Below are positions 1 through 6,427 of a stretch of 10,155 nucleotides of DNA, piece after piece; position 1 is the first letter of the stretch; each line of letters opens with the position of its first letter. A model generated the notes under the pieces. The model did no database searches, was not told the DNA's origin, and worked only from the letters and a program-made list of their open reading frames with translations. This DNA comes from CAWCGU01 sp963838095 (GTDB lineage: Bacteria; Actinomycetota; Thermoleophilia; Solirubrobacterales; 70-9). The stretch is taken from positions 1-10,155 of the forward strand of contig CAWIPO010000001.1 of NCBI GenBank assembly GCA_963838095.1, written 5' to 3'. The translations under genes were made by a program, and so were the position numbers.

Positions 1-1
1 C

Positions 2-484
2 GATCACGTTCGCGGCGGGTCGTCTGGTCGCCTGATCGTCGAGTACGGCGACTACGAATGCCCCTACTCGCGACAGGCGTACCTGGAGATCGCTCGCGTG
101 GAGCGCACGTTGGGCGACGAGGTGCGCTTCGCATTCCGGCACTTTCCGCTCACCGAGATCCATCCGCACGCCCTCGCTGCATCCGCCGCCGCCGAGGCCG
201 CCACGCTCCAGGACCGGTTCTGGGAGATGCACGAGATGCTCTTTGACCGCCAGAACGCACTCGCGGACGACGACCTTCGGCGATACGCCGCCGAGCTCGA
301 GCTCGACGTTTCGGCATTCGATGCCGATCGGGTGGGCGCCGAGGTGCTCGGCCGGGTCGGCCGGGATGTCGAGAGCGGAATTGCCTCGGGCGAGATACGG
401 GGCACGCCCACCCTGTTCATCGACGGAGTCGTGCACCGCGGCGGCTACGACGCGCCCACCTTGATGGCGGCGCTGGCGAAGTGA
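2..484 (+). CDS. DsbA-family thioredoxin-fold protein, 5'-truncated, CPYS active site
   Basis: The frame is open from base 2 to the TGA at 482-484, giving 160 visible residues; the start lies outside the window. The N-terminal part reads DHVRGGSSG, then IVEYGDYECPYSRQAY, which is the beta-strand plus active-site helix of DsbA/FrnE-like thioredoxin-fold proteins. The motif FRHFPL and a His-rich stretch (IHPHA) follow, then a helical insertion, and near the end GTPTLFIDG, which holds the cis-proline loop. Members of this family exchange or bind thiols and disulfides, usually outside the cytoplasm. The second active-site cysteine is Ser here (Cys at 59-61, Ser at 68-70), so only a monothiol remains and classical disulfide oxidation is unlikely. 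A signal peptide cannot be judged because the N-terminus is missing. The DrrA gene follows in the same direction after a 56-nt gap. Confidence 0.88.
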   Translation, partial: DHVRGGSSGRLIVEYGDYECPYSRQAYLEIARVERTLGDEVRFAFRHFPLTEIHPHALAASAAAEAATLQDRFWEMHEMLFDRQNALADDDLRRYAAELELDVSAFDADRVGAEVLGRVGRDVESGIASGEIRGTPTLFIDGVVHRGGYDAPTLMAALAK

Positions 485-498
485 GTGAGGCTGCTGGC

Positions 499-531
499 GA
501 TACTCGCCCTGCGACGGGCGCGGAGTATCGT
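499..531 (+). promoter_or_regulatory. Putative near-leaderless promoter with overlapping dyad before the DrrA gene
   Basis: TATCGT at 526-531 fits a TANNNT -10 box and ends 9 nt before the ATG at 541, so transcription would start at or very near the start codon; no good Shine-Dalgarno lies at the right distance. GATACTC (499-505) and GAGTATC (523-529) form a perfect 7-bp inverted repeat, extendable with GCCC/GGGC and a small bulge. It covers the -10 box and could be an operator or a hairpin. No convincing -35 is visible. The nine bases CGCGGAGTA (519-527) recur before the second UBP zinc-finger gene. Confidence 0.45.
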
Positions 532-540
532 CGCCCGAGC

Positions 541-1602
541 ATGGTTGCGGTTCGCTCCTCCGCTTCCGCCGTCCACGTCGAGGGTGTGACCAAGCGCTTC
601 GGCGCGACGACCGCGCTCGCAGGTGTCGATCTCGACGTCGCGGAGGGAGCGGTTTTCGGACTGCTCGGGCCGAACGGAGCCGGGAAGACCACTCTCGTTC
701 GCGTGCTCGCGACCCTGCTCGCGCCGGACGCGGGGCGCGCCGAGGTCTTCGGGCGTGACGTGGTGCACGAGGCCGCGGCCGTTCGCCGAGCTGCTCGGGC
801 TCACCGGGCAGTTCGCTGCCGTCGACGAGATCCTCACCGGACGGGAGAACCTCCAGATGTTCGGCCGCCTGTTCGACCTGTCGCGGGACGAGGCGCGACG
901 GCGGGCAACCGAGCTGCTGGAGCGCTTCGAACTCGCCGACGCCGCCGACCGCCCGGCACGCACGTACTCCGGAGGGATGCGCCGCCGGCTCGACCTCGCC
1001 TCGAGCCTGCTGACGCGTCCGCGGATCCTGTTTCTCGACGAGCCCACGACCGGGCTCGATCCGCGCAGCCGTAACGAAATCTGGGCGATCGTGCGGGAAC
1101 TCGTCCGCGAGGGGACCACGATCATGCTGACGACCCAGTACCTCGAGGAGGCCGACGAGCTCGCCGACCGGATCGCGGTGATCGATCACGGGCGGGTGAT
1201 CGCGGAGGGGACCGGCAACGAGCTCAAGGATCGCGTTGGCGGGCAGATCCTCGAGGTCGAGTTGAGCAAGCGCCGCTCAACGTGACGAGGCGCGGTCCGT
1301 GCTCGCCGGGGTGGGCTGCGGCGATCCAGAGCCGGGGGGGCGCCTGGACCAGCTCACTCTTCCCGCGCCGCGCGATGGCCTCGAGCTGATCGAGGACGCC
1401 GCTTCGGCCCTGCGTCATGCGAGGATCGGGGTGAGCGACCTCGGGCTTCGCCGCCCGACGCTCGACGACGTGTTCCTGCAGCTCACGGGCGCGCCGCCGA
1501 GCGAGGACGGCGCCGGCCCGGATACGTCCGCGAATGCGGGCCGCCCGGCGGCGGCGACGAGTCCGGCGAGCGCGGCCAACGGCGCGGGGAGATTGCTTGC
1601 CG
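541..1602 (+). pseudogene. DrrA-type ABC transporter ATP-binding protein, interrupted by two +1 frameshifts
   Basis: This is the ATPase of an ABC-2 (daunorubicin-resistance type) exporter. From the ATG at 541 the first frame encodes HVEGVTKRFGATTAL and the Walker A motif GPNGAGKTT (about residue 43). The frame then shifts near 790: removing one G restores AAVRR-LLGLTGQFAAVDE. The second frame carries the signature YSGGMRRRLDLASS, Walker B ILFLDEPTTGLD, and TTQYLEEAD, where Gln replaces the H-loop His as is usual in DrrA proteins. A second shift near 1273 (one extra C) joins SKR to AQRDEARSVLAG and the C-terminal DrrA domain, which ends RRPTLDDVFLQLTG. No stop follows in that frame; an Ala/Pro/Ser-rich stretch runs to about 1585, where the permease frame takes over, so the end given is approximate. 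The gene is either a decayed copy or an intact gene with sequence errors. An upstream GTG at 481, overlapping the previous stop, is a less likely start. Confidence 0.85.
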
Positions 1603-2394
1603 GTGCATCGTCCGTCGCTCCGGGCGTTGCGTTCAGCCGTCGCCGACGCGCGTGTGGTCACCGGGCGCAACCTGCGCCACTTCATTCGCCAGCCCCAGTT
1701 GCTGATCTTCTCGACGATCCAGCCGATCATGTTCGTGTTCCTGTTCGTCTACGTGTTCGGCGGCGCGGTGGAGGGCTCGCTTCCGCCCGGGGTGTCGTAC
1801 GTCGACTTCCTTTTGCCCGGCATCTTCGTGCAGTCGGTGGCCTTCCGCGCAACCCAGACTGCTGTCGGCCTGTCCGAGGACCTCGAGCGCGGCGTCATCG
1901 ACCGCTTCCGCTCGATGCCGATGGCACGCTCGGCGGTGCTGATCGGCCGCACCTCGGCCGACCTCGTCCGAAACGTTCTGATCATCGGACTGATGACGCT
2001 GGTCGGCTACCTCATCGGGTTCAGCTTCCAGGCGGGGCTGCTGAACGCGCTCGCGTGCGTCGCGATCGTCAGCGCGTTCGGGCTGGCGCTCAGCTGGATC
2101 TTCGCGTTCGTGGCGCTGACGGTGCGCGGCGCGGAGGCGGCGCAGTCGGCGGGCTTCGTGGTGCTCTTCCCGCTCGTCTTCGCGAGCTCCGTGTTCGTGC
2201 CGGTCTCGACCATGCCGGATTGGCTGCAGGCGTTCGCGGAGGCGAGCCCGGTCACCCTGACCGCGGATGCCGCCCGCACCTACGCGCTCGAAGGTGGCGT
2301 GCCGGGATCGCTCCCGGGGGCGGCCGCCTGGATCATCGGCCTGCTCGCGGTCTTCATCCCGCTGTGCGTATGGCGATACCGGCGGATGAGTTGA
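1603..2394 (+). CDS. DrrB-like ABC-2 type transporter permease
   Basis: This is the membrane subunit expected to pair with the preceding DrrA-type ATPase and export a drug, lipid or other hydrophobic substrate; the substrate cannot be read from sequence. With the GTG at 1603 the product has 263 residues, normal for DrrB. Amphipathic RNLRHFIRQPQ precedes the first membrane segment (about residues 33-52, IFSTIQPIMFVFLFVYVF). The conserved ABC-2 stretch LEDLERGVIDRFRSMPMARS-like region (here SEDLERGVIDRFRSMPMAR) follows, then further hydrophobic helices and FVPVSTMPDWLQAFAEASPV, typical of DrrB. The start was chosen for GGGGAGA at 1586-1592 and the family N-terminus; TTG 1597 and ATG 1534 in the same frame are alternatives. 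The frame is open upstream to about 1390, and a single extra G in GGGG at 1586-1589 would fuse it to the ATPase frame, so a one-chain ATPase-permease is possible. Confidence 0.85.
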   Translation: MHRPSLRALRSAVADARVVTGRNLRHFIRQPQLLIFSTIQPIMFVFLFVYVFGGAVEGSLPPGVSYVDFLLPGIFVQSVAFRATQTAVGLSEDLERGVIDRFRSMPMARSAVLIGRTSADLVRNVLIIGLMTLVGYLIGFSFQAGLLNALACVAIVSAFGLALSWIFAFVALTVRGAEAAQSAGFVVLFPLVFASSVFVPVSTMPDWLQAFAEASPVTLTADAARTYALEGGVPGSLPGAAAWIIGLLAVFIPLCVWRYRRMS

Positions 2395-2417
2395 GCCTGT
2401 GCCGCGCTACGACTCAC

Positions 2418-2423
2418 GGAGGG
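2418..2423 (+). promoter_or_regulatory. Shine-Dalgarno site of the FAD fusion gene
   Basis: GGAGGG lies 9 nt before the GTG at 2433. It decides the start, because the reading frame stays open far upstream through the permease gene in another frame and gives no natural boundary. Confidence 0.75.
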
Positions 2424-2432
2424 CGAACTGTC

Positions 2433-4109
2433 GTGAACGGGGATAGCCCGCCAATCGCCGCGGGGCTCCCCGAGACCGCCGACCGCGACGGTACCTCCCC
2501 GCGCCTCGACGAGGAGCAGATCGCGCGATTCAGGGGGCTCGGCCGCAGCCGCACGATCGAGCACGGTGATGTCCTCTTCGCCGAGGGCGACGAGGGCACC
2601 GACTTCTTCATCATCGAGTCGGGGTCGGTAGCGGTCGTTCAGGGACATGGGAGGGAGAACAGGGTGATCGCCGTCTTCGGCCGGCACCATTTCCTGGGCG
2701 AGCTCAGCATGCTCATCGGCCAGCGGCTCTATCTGAGCGGGGTGGTCAGCGACGGCGGAGAGGTGATCCAGGTCCCCGTGGAGAAGCTGCGCGAGATCGT
2801 CGCCGAGGACAAGGCCCTGAGCGACATCATCCTCGGCGCCTTCATGGCCCGGCGCTCGTTCCTGATCGACGCCGAAACGGGAATCAAGCTGATCGGCTCC
2901 CGGTTCTCGCCCGACTCGCGCCGGCTGCGCGAGTTCCTTGCCCGCAACCGCATGCCCCACCAATGGATCGATCTGGAAACCGACGACGACGCGGAGGCCC
3001 TGCTTGGTGAGCTCGCCATCGAGCCGGATCAGACGCCGGTCGTGATCGCCAGCGGGGGCGAGATCCTGCGCAACCCGACCAATGCCGAGCTGGGGAGGGC
3101 AATCGGCCTCGGGTCAAGAGGCGCGGCCCCGGTGCTCTGCGACGTCGTGGTCGTCGGTGCAGGGCCGGCCGGGCTGGCAGCGTCGCTGTATGCCGCTTCA
3201 GAAGGGCTCGACGTTCAGGGAGTGGAGGGGGTCGCCAGCGGTGGTCAGGCCGGGACATCGGCGAGGATCGAGAACTACCTCGGTTTTCCCGCCGGGGTGT
3301 CGGGCAGCGAGCTGGCCCAGCGTGCCGGTGTCCAGGCGCTCAAGTTCGGAGCGCGCCTGGCCGTGCCGGCCGCGGCCGTGCGGATGACCAGTGAACCTGG
3401 GCGGCACGAGATCGAGCTCTCGAACGGCGAGACCGCGACCGGCCGTTCCGTCGTAATCGCAACCGGGGCGCAATACCGCCGCCTCGATGTGCCGCGACTC
3501 GACGAGTTCGAGATGGGCGGGGTCTATTACGCCGCCACCCAGGCGGAGGCGCAGCTCTGCGCCGGCGCTCCGGTTCTGATCGTCGGCGGCGGAAACTCAG
3601 CCGGCCAGGCGGCGATGTTCCTGTCCCGGCATGCGTCGCAATGCCGGCTCCTGATTCGGGGCGGTGATCTGGCGAAGTCGATGTCGCGCTATCTCGTCGA
3701 TCAGATCGACCGCAACGACATGGTCCAGGTCTGCCTTCACTCGGAGGTGGTCGAGCTCGGCGGCGAGCGCGACCTGGAGACGGTCACCGTCGCCGACACC
3801 CGCACCGGAGAGCAGAGCACGGTCCCCGCAAGGGCGCTGTTCGTCTTCATCGGCGCTTCGCCCCACACCGAGTGGCTGGAAGGCCAGCTGGCTACCGACG
3901 ACGACGGATTTCTGCTCACCGGCCGGGACGTCCAGGACGGGGCTCTTGCCGAACACAACGGCGATGCCCCATTTTTCCTGGAGACCAGTCGGCCCGGGAT
4001 CTTCGCCGTCGGCGATGTCCGGTCCGGATCGATCAAGCGCGTCGCCTCCGCGGTCGGCGAGGGGTCGATGGCGGTCCGGCTGGTCCATGACCGACTCACC
4101 GCTCTCTAG
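2433..4109 (+). CDS. Fusion protein: cNMP-binding-like domain, glutaredoxin-like domain, thioredoxin-reductase-like FAD/NAD(P) oxidoreductase
   Basis: The product has 558 residues and no signal peptide, so it is probably cytoplasmic. Residues about 25-145 form a cyclic-nucleotide-binding-type beta-roll (HGDVLFAEGDEGTDFFIIESG; GELSMLIGQRLYLSG at 89-103). The phosphate cassette lacks the usual Pro-Arg, so cAMP/cGMP binding is doubtful. Residues about 150-230 look like a glutaredoxin/thioredoxin fold (KLIGSRFSPDSRRLREFL), but SRFS stands where CPYC would be. Residues about 236-558 are a class-II pyridine-nucleotide-disulfide-reductase fold: FAD motif GAGPAG at 242-247, GGQAG, NAD(P) motif GGGNSAG at 385-391, and GIFAVGD (GD at 527-528). 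The redox CATC of thioredoxin reductase is replaced by AATQ (367-370). Such fusions are known in actinobacteria and proteobacteria, and these losses seem typical of the family, so the protein likely uses FAD and NAD(P)H for another acceptor or for sensing. ZnF1 starts 25 nt downstream; the permease ends 38 nt upstream. Confidence 0.9.
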   Translation: MNGDSPPIAAGLPETADRDGTSPRLDEEQIARFRGLGRSRTIEHGDVLFAEGDEGTDFFIIESGSVAVVQGHGRENRVIAVFGRHHFLGELSMLIGQRLYLSGVVSDGGEVIQVPVEKLREIVAEDKALSDIILGAFMARRSFLIDAETGIKLIGSRFSPDSRRLREFLARNRMPHQWIDLETDDDAEALLGELAIEPDQTPVVIASGGEILRNPTNAELGRAIGLGSRGAAPVLCDVVVVGAGPAGLAASLYAASEGLDVQGVEGVASGGQAGTSARIENYLGFPAGVSGSELAQRAGVQALKFGARLAVPAAAVRMTSEPGRHEIELSNGETATGRSVVIATGAQYRRLDVPRLDEFEMGGVYYAATQAEAQLCAGAPVLIVGGGNSAGQAAMFLSRHASQCRLLIRGGDLAKSMSRYLVDQIDRNDMVQVCLHSEVVELGGERDLETVTVADTRTGEQSTVPARALFVFIGASPHTEWLEGQLATDDDGFLLTGRDVQDGALAEHNGDAPFFLETSRPGIFAVGDVRSGSIKRVASAVGEGSMAVRLVHDRLTAL

Positions 4110-4134
4110 CCCCAGGAAAGGAAAGGCCGAATCG

Positions 4135-4449
4135 ATGCCCACCTGCACCCACCTCGATCAGGTTCACATCACGCAGCTCCCGGAATCGGTCGAGGGCTGC
4201 GAGGAATGTCTGGCGACGGGAGACCCATGGTTCCATCTGCGGATCTGCCTCGTGTGCGGAAAGGTCGGATGCTGCGATGACTCGCCCAACCGGCATGCGA
4301 GCGGCCACGCACGAACCAGCGGCCACCCACTGATTCGCTCGCTCCAGCCCGGCGAGGAGTGGTCATACTGCTTCATCGATGACCTCGCGCTGCTGATACC
4401 CGAGGTGAAGGGCAAGACACGGATCCCGCCCTCACCGCTCGGCGGATGA
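4135..4449 (+). CDS. UBP-type zinc finger protein (ZnF1) with a C-terminal Leu-Gly-Gly tail
   Basis: This 104-residue protein is a single UBP-type zinc finger. Probable ligands are C4/H6 (CTH), C22/C25 (CEEC), C38/C41 (CLVC), C46 or C47, H54, H58 and H64. Aromatic residues W32, W76 and Y78 lie where eukaryotic ZnF-UBP domains (USP5, HDAC6) form the pocket for a free C-terminal Gly-Gly. The position of the pocket Arg in CGR appears to be Lys43. In bacteria these domains occur as small stand-alone proteins whose function is largely unknown. Start: ATG 4135 with AAAGG at 4122-4126, 8 nt upstream. It follows the FAD fusion by 25 nt, so co-transcription and translation coupling are likely. After the domain comes a basic, Pro-rich tail ending SPLGG, absent from the second copy at 6127-6402. 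Confidence 0.9.
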   Translation: MPTCTHLDQVHITQLPESVEGCEECLATGDPWFHLRICLVCGKVGCCDDSPNRHASGHARTSGHPLIRSLQPGEEWSYCFIDDLALLIPEVKGKTRIPPSPLGG

Positions 4450-4488
4450 TGATGGCCGTTGATTCGACTGGAAGATGGGGTGGTGAAC

Positions 4489-5426
4489 GTGTCCTCTGAT
4501 TGGCCGGCGCTTTCCTACGAAGATTGGAGCGCAACCTGCGACACGCTTCATGCTGAGACCCAGATCCTGGGCAAGCTTGCGGTGGAGCTCGCCCCACCCG
4601 AGCCCCAGCTGCAGCACGCCGCCCTCCGGCTCACCGCGCGCGGCTGGGAGACGCCCACGCTGCCGGCGCCGAATGGCTCGGGGGCAATCGTCGTCGGACT
4701 CGACCTGCGCACCCACGAGGCGTTCGTCGAGCACAGCGAGGGACACGAGACGCGGATTGCACTTACGCCGCACCGGCCGGTGGCCGAGGTCACGAGGGAG
4801 GTGCTCGAGGCCGTCGGTCGCCTCGCCGGGACGGTCGAGATCAACCCGACGCCTCAGGAGGTCCCCTGGACGGTCCCGCTGGACGAGGACACCGAGCACG
4901 CGACCTACGAGACCGATCAGGCCGCCTCCTACTTCTCCGCCGCCACGCAGGCCGCTCTGGTGCTCGCGGAGTTCCGGGCCCCCTACCGCGGCCGCTCTAG
5001 TCCGGTCAACGCATGGTGGGGAACGTTTGACCTCGCGGTCCACTTCTATTCCGGAATGCCCGCCGATCCGCCCGTCCGACGAGTTCATCATTCGCAATGC
5101 GGGCGACGCACAGCAGATCGAGATCGGCTGGTGGCCGGGGGATGTGAAAGCACGGCCAAGCGGCATTCTTCGGATTCGCGTACCCGACGCCGGATGGGTT
5201 CGCCGAGGCTGACCTGGATCCCCGGGCCGCGCGCTGGGACACCGGCCTCGGCGAGTTCGTGCTCGACTGGGAGGAGCTCCGCTCGAGCACGGATCCCCAC
5301 GCCCTCGCGCTCGAGTTCGCGCACTCCGTCTTTGGCCACGCGTGCATGGTTTGCGACTGGGATCCGGTACTGGCGGACAGCGCAAGGGGAACCCCACCAC
5401 CGATCATCAAGCGCGGTGGTGGCTGA
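4489..5426 (+). pseudogene. DUF5996 family protein, interrupted by two +1 frameshifts
   Basis: The function of this family is unknown. The first frame starts at GTG 4489 (MSSDWPALSYEDW; GTG 4480 or TTG 4459 are alternatives) and contains the family features LHAETQILGKLAVEL, LTARGWETPTLP, VPLDEDTEHATYE, and SSPVNAWWGTFDLAVHFYSG. One extra C in CCC at 5071-5073 moves the reading to a second frame with SDEFIIRNAGDAQQIEIGWW. One extra A in AAA at 5147-5149 moves it to the third frame, with GDVKHGQAAFFGFAYP (after correction), DTGLGEFVLDWEELRSS and SVFGHACMVCDWDP. It ends at TGA 5424-5426. The corrected protein is about 311 residues, normal for DUF5996, and ends KRGGG. Everything downstream of each shift is well conserved, so the breaks are very recent or are sequence errors. 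The gene starts 39 nt after ZnF1 and probably shares its transcript. Confidence 0.85.
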
Positions 5427-5700
5427 AGAGTCGCGAGCTCTCGGCCCACCAGGTGATTCGACAGCGCGATCAGTCGAGGTTCGTGCGGCCCGGTGCCCAG
5501 GTTTCAGTCGCCGGCCGTGATCAAGAGCTTCGGCGGCGACTGATCGCGGCGCGGAAGCGGGAGGGGCTCTCGGTAGGTTTCATACGAGCAAATCCGGGTA
5601 AGACCCTCCCGCCATGGATGGTCCGGGATTGGGGAGTCCGAGCTACGGGTTGAGCCGTTCGCTCTATCGAGAGTTGCTGCCGCGCCTCCCGGAATCGGGC
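5427..5700 (+). other. Intergenic stretch with an imperfectly nested inverted repeat
   Basis: No convincing gene is seen between the DUF5996 stop and the ATG at 5701. Open frames here have no recognisable family and weak codon bias. The stretch 5570-5600 is less GC-rich than its surroundings. GCGGGAGGG (5557-5565) and CCCTCCCGC (5604-5612) form a perfect 9-bp inverted repeat around a 38-nt loop, which itself has GCTC (5566-5569) and GAGC (5586-5589) in opposite orientation. There is no T-tract for a classical terminator. It may be a leader structure of the next gene or may be chance. Confidence 0.4.
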
Positions 5701-6084
5701 ATGGCACACGGGACGCGCGCCGAAAGGCGCTGCCTGCTCGAGACCTGCGAGGCCGCGATGCAGCGCCTCGTGTTCGATCCCGACGCCTGCGCCAACCCCG
5801 CTCGGTCGCTCTTTCGCGAGGTCCGCCACCTCTTCGCGATCGACGCTCAGGCCGACGTCTGGGAGCTCGTGCGCTTCCACGTCACGGCCGGCCGCAGCCT
5901 TGCGTCCCGCCTCGAGTCGACGTTGCGGCGCGAGTGCCAGGCAATTACCAGGCAGGGCACGCCCTGCCGCAGAGAGCCCACCGCCGGGCGCCGGTTCTGT
6001 CCCTCCCACTACGGCCTCGAGGACGCCCTCGCACCCGCCGAGGGCCGCGCCGAAGCAGACTCCGAGCTGCTGACCGCGGCGTAG
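5701..6084 (+). CDS. Hypothetical protein with a C-terminal CxAxTxxGxPC...CxxH zinc-binding motif
   Basis: From the ATG at 5701 the product has 127 residues (MAHGTRAERRCLLETCEAAM). An in-frame ATG at 5614 would add 29 poorly biased residues; 5701 was preferred because codon bias and protein-like sequence begin there, with GGAA at 5691-5694 as a weak ribosome site. Residues 1-75 are predicted mostly helical, with SLFREVRHLFAIDAQADVWE. Residues 79-103 hold C79, C89, C100 and H103 in the pattern CQAITRQGTPCR...FCPSH, a small zinc-binding module found at the ends of many bacterial and phage proteins (similar to the DUF5763 type). An acidic, Ala-rich tail follows. No enzymatic residues are visible; a nucleic-acid or protein-binding role would be a guess. 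ZnF2 begins 42 nt downstream with its own promoter-like element. Confidence 0.75.
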   Translation: MAHGTRAERRCLLETCEAAMQRLVFDPDACANPARSLFREVRHLFAIDAQADVWELVRFHVTAGRSLASRLESTLRRECQAITRQGTPCRREPTAGRRFCPSHYGLEDALAPAEGRAEADSELLTAA

Positions 6085-6107
6085 CTTCCGACGCGGGGCA
6101 CGATCGC

Positions 6108-6120
6108 CGCGGAGTACGCT
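6108..6120 (+). promoter_or_regulatory. Putative leaderless promoter of the second UBP zinc-finger gene
   Basis: TACGCT at 6115-6120 fits a TANNNT -10 box and ends 6 nt before ATG 6127, which puts the expected transcription start on the start codon. No Shine-Dalgarno is present. The preceding bases CGCGGAGTA (6108-6116) are identical to those before the DrrA gene (519-527). Confidence 0.5.
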
Positions 6121-6126
6121 GGCCTC

Positions 6127-6402
6127 ATGGCCTCCTGCTCCCACCTCGACAGCATCCGCATCCTCGACGTGCCCGACGAGGTGCCCGGCTGCGAGGACTG
6201 CCTCGTCGAGGGCACGCAGTGGGTTCACCTGCGGATGTGCCAGATCTGCGGCCACATCGGCTGCTGCGACAACTCGCCGCGCCGCCACGCAACCGCCCAC
6301 AACAAGGCGACCGAGCACCCGATCATCCGCTCAGCCGAGCCGGGCGAGGATTGGAGCTGGTGCTATCCCGACGAGCTGATGTTCGTCGTCAGCCCGTCCT
6401 GA
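6127..6402 (+). CDS. UBP-type zinc finger protein (ZnF2), paralogue of ZnF1
   Basis: This 91-residue protein aligns without gaps to ZnF1 over residues 1-88; by hand count 44 positions are identical. All likely zinc ligands are kept: C4/H6 (CSH), C22/C25 (CEDC), C38/C41 (CQIC), C46/C47, H54, H58 and H64. The pocket aromatics W32, W76 and W78 are also present. Position 43, where eukaryotic domains have the Gly-Gly-binding Arg, is His here against Lys in ZnF1. The protein stops straight after the domain (FVVSPS) and lacks the basic Gly-Gly tail of ZnF1. The ATG at 6127 is the only sensible start, with a -10-like box 6 nt before it. The two copies differ enough to be an old duplication, or to have separate partners. 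Confidence 0.9.
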   Translation: MASCSHLDSIRILDVPDEVPGCEDCLVEGTQWVHLRMCQICGHIGCCDNSPRRHATAHNKATEHPIIRSAEPGEDWSWCYPDELMFVVSPS

Positions 6403-6427
6403 GCCCGGCGCCGTAGCCGGCTCGTGC

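Noticed and set aside
1299..4109. One 936-codon frame joining the DrrA end, the permease region and the FAD fusion
   Set aside because: Across 1600-2400 this frame is out of phase with the clear permease and gives Arg/Ala-rich nonsense. The FAD protein has its own Shine-Dalgarno and GTG at 2433.
3597..4148. Minus-strand open frame of 183 codons opposite the FAD fusion
   Set aside because: It is antisense to the NAD(P)/FAD motifs of the fusion protein and has no features of its own.
5342..5653. Open frame of 103 codons covering the end of DUF5996 and the following gap
   Set aside because: It overlaps the conserved DUF5996 end in another frame, matches no family I know, and has poor codon bias.
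5521..6318. Minus-strand open frame of 265 codons opposite the zinc-motif protein and ZnF2
   Set aside because: Both plus-strand genes have clear motifs; the minus-strand product is Ala/Gly/Arg-rich shadow sequence.
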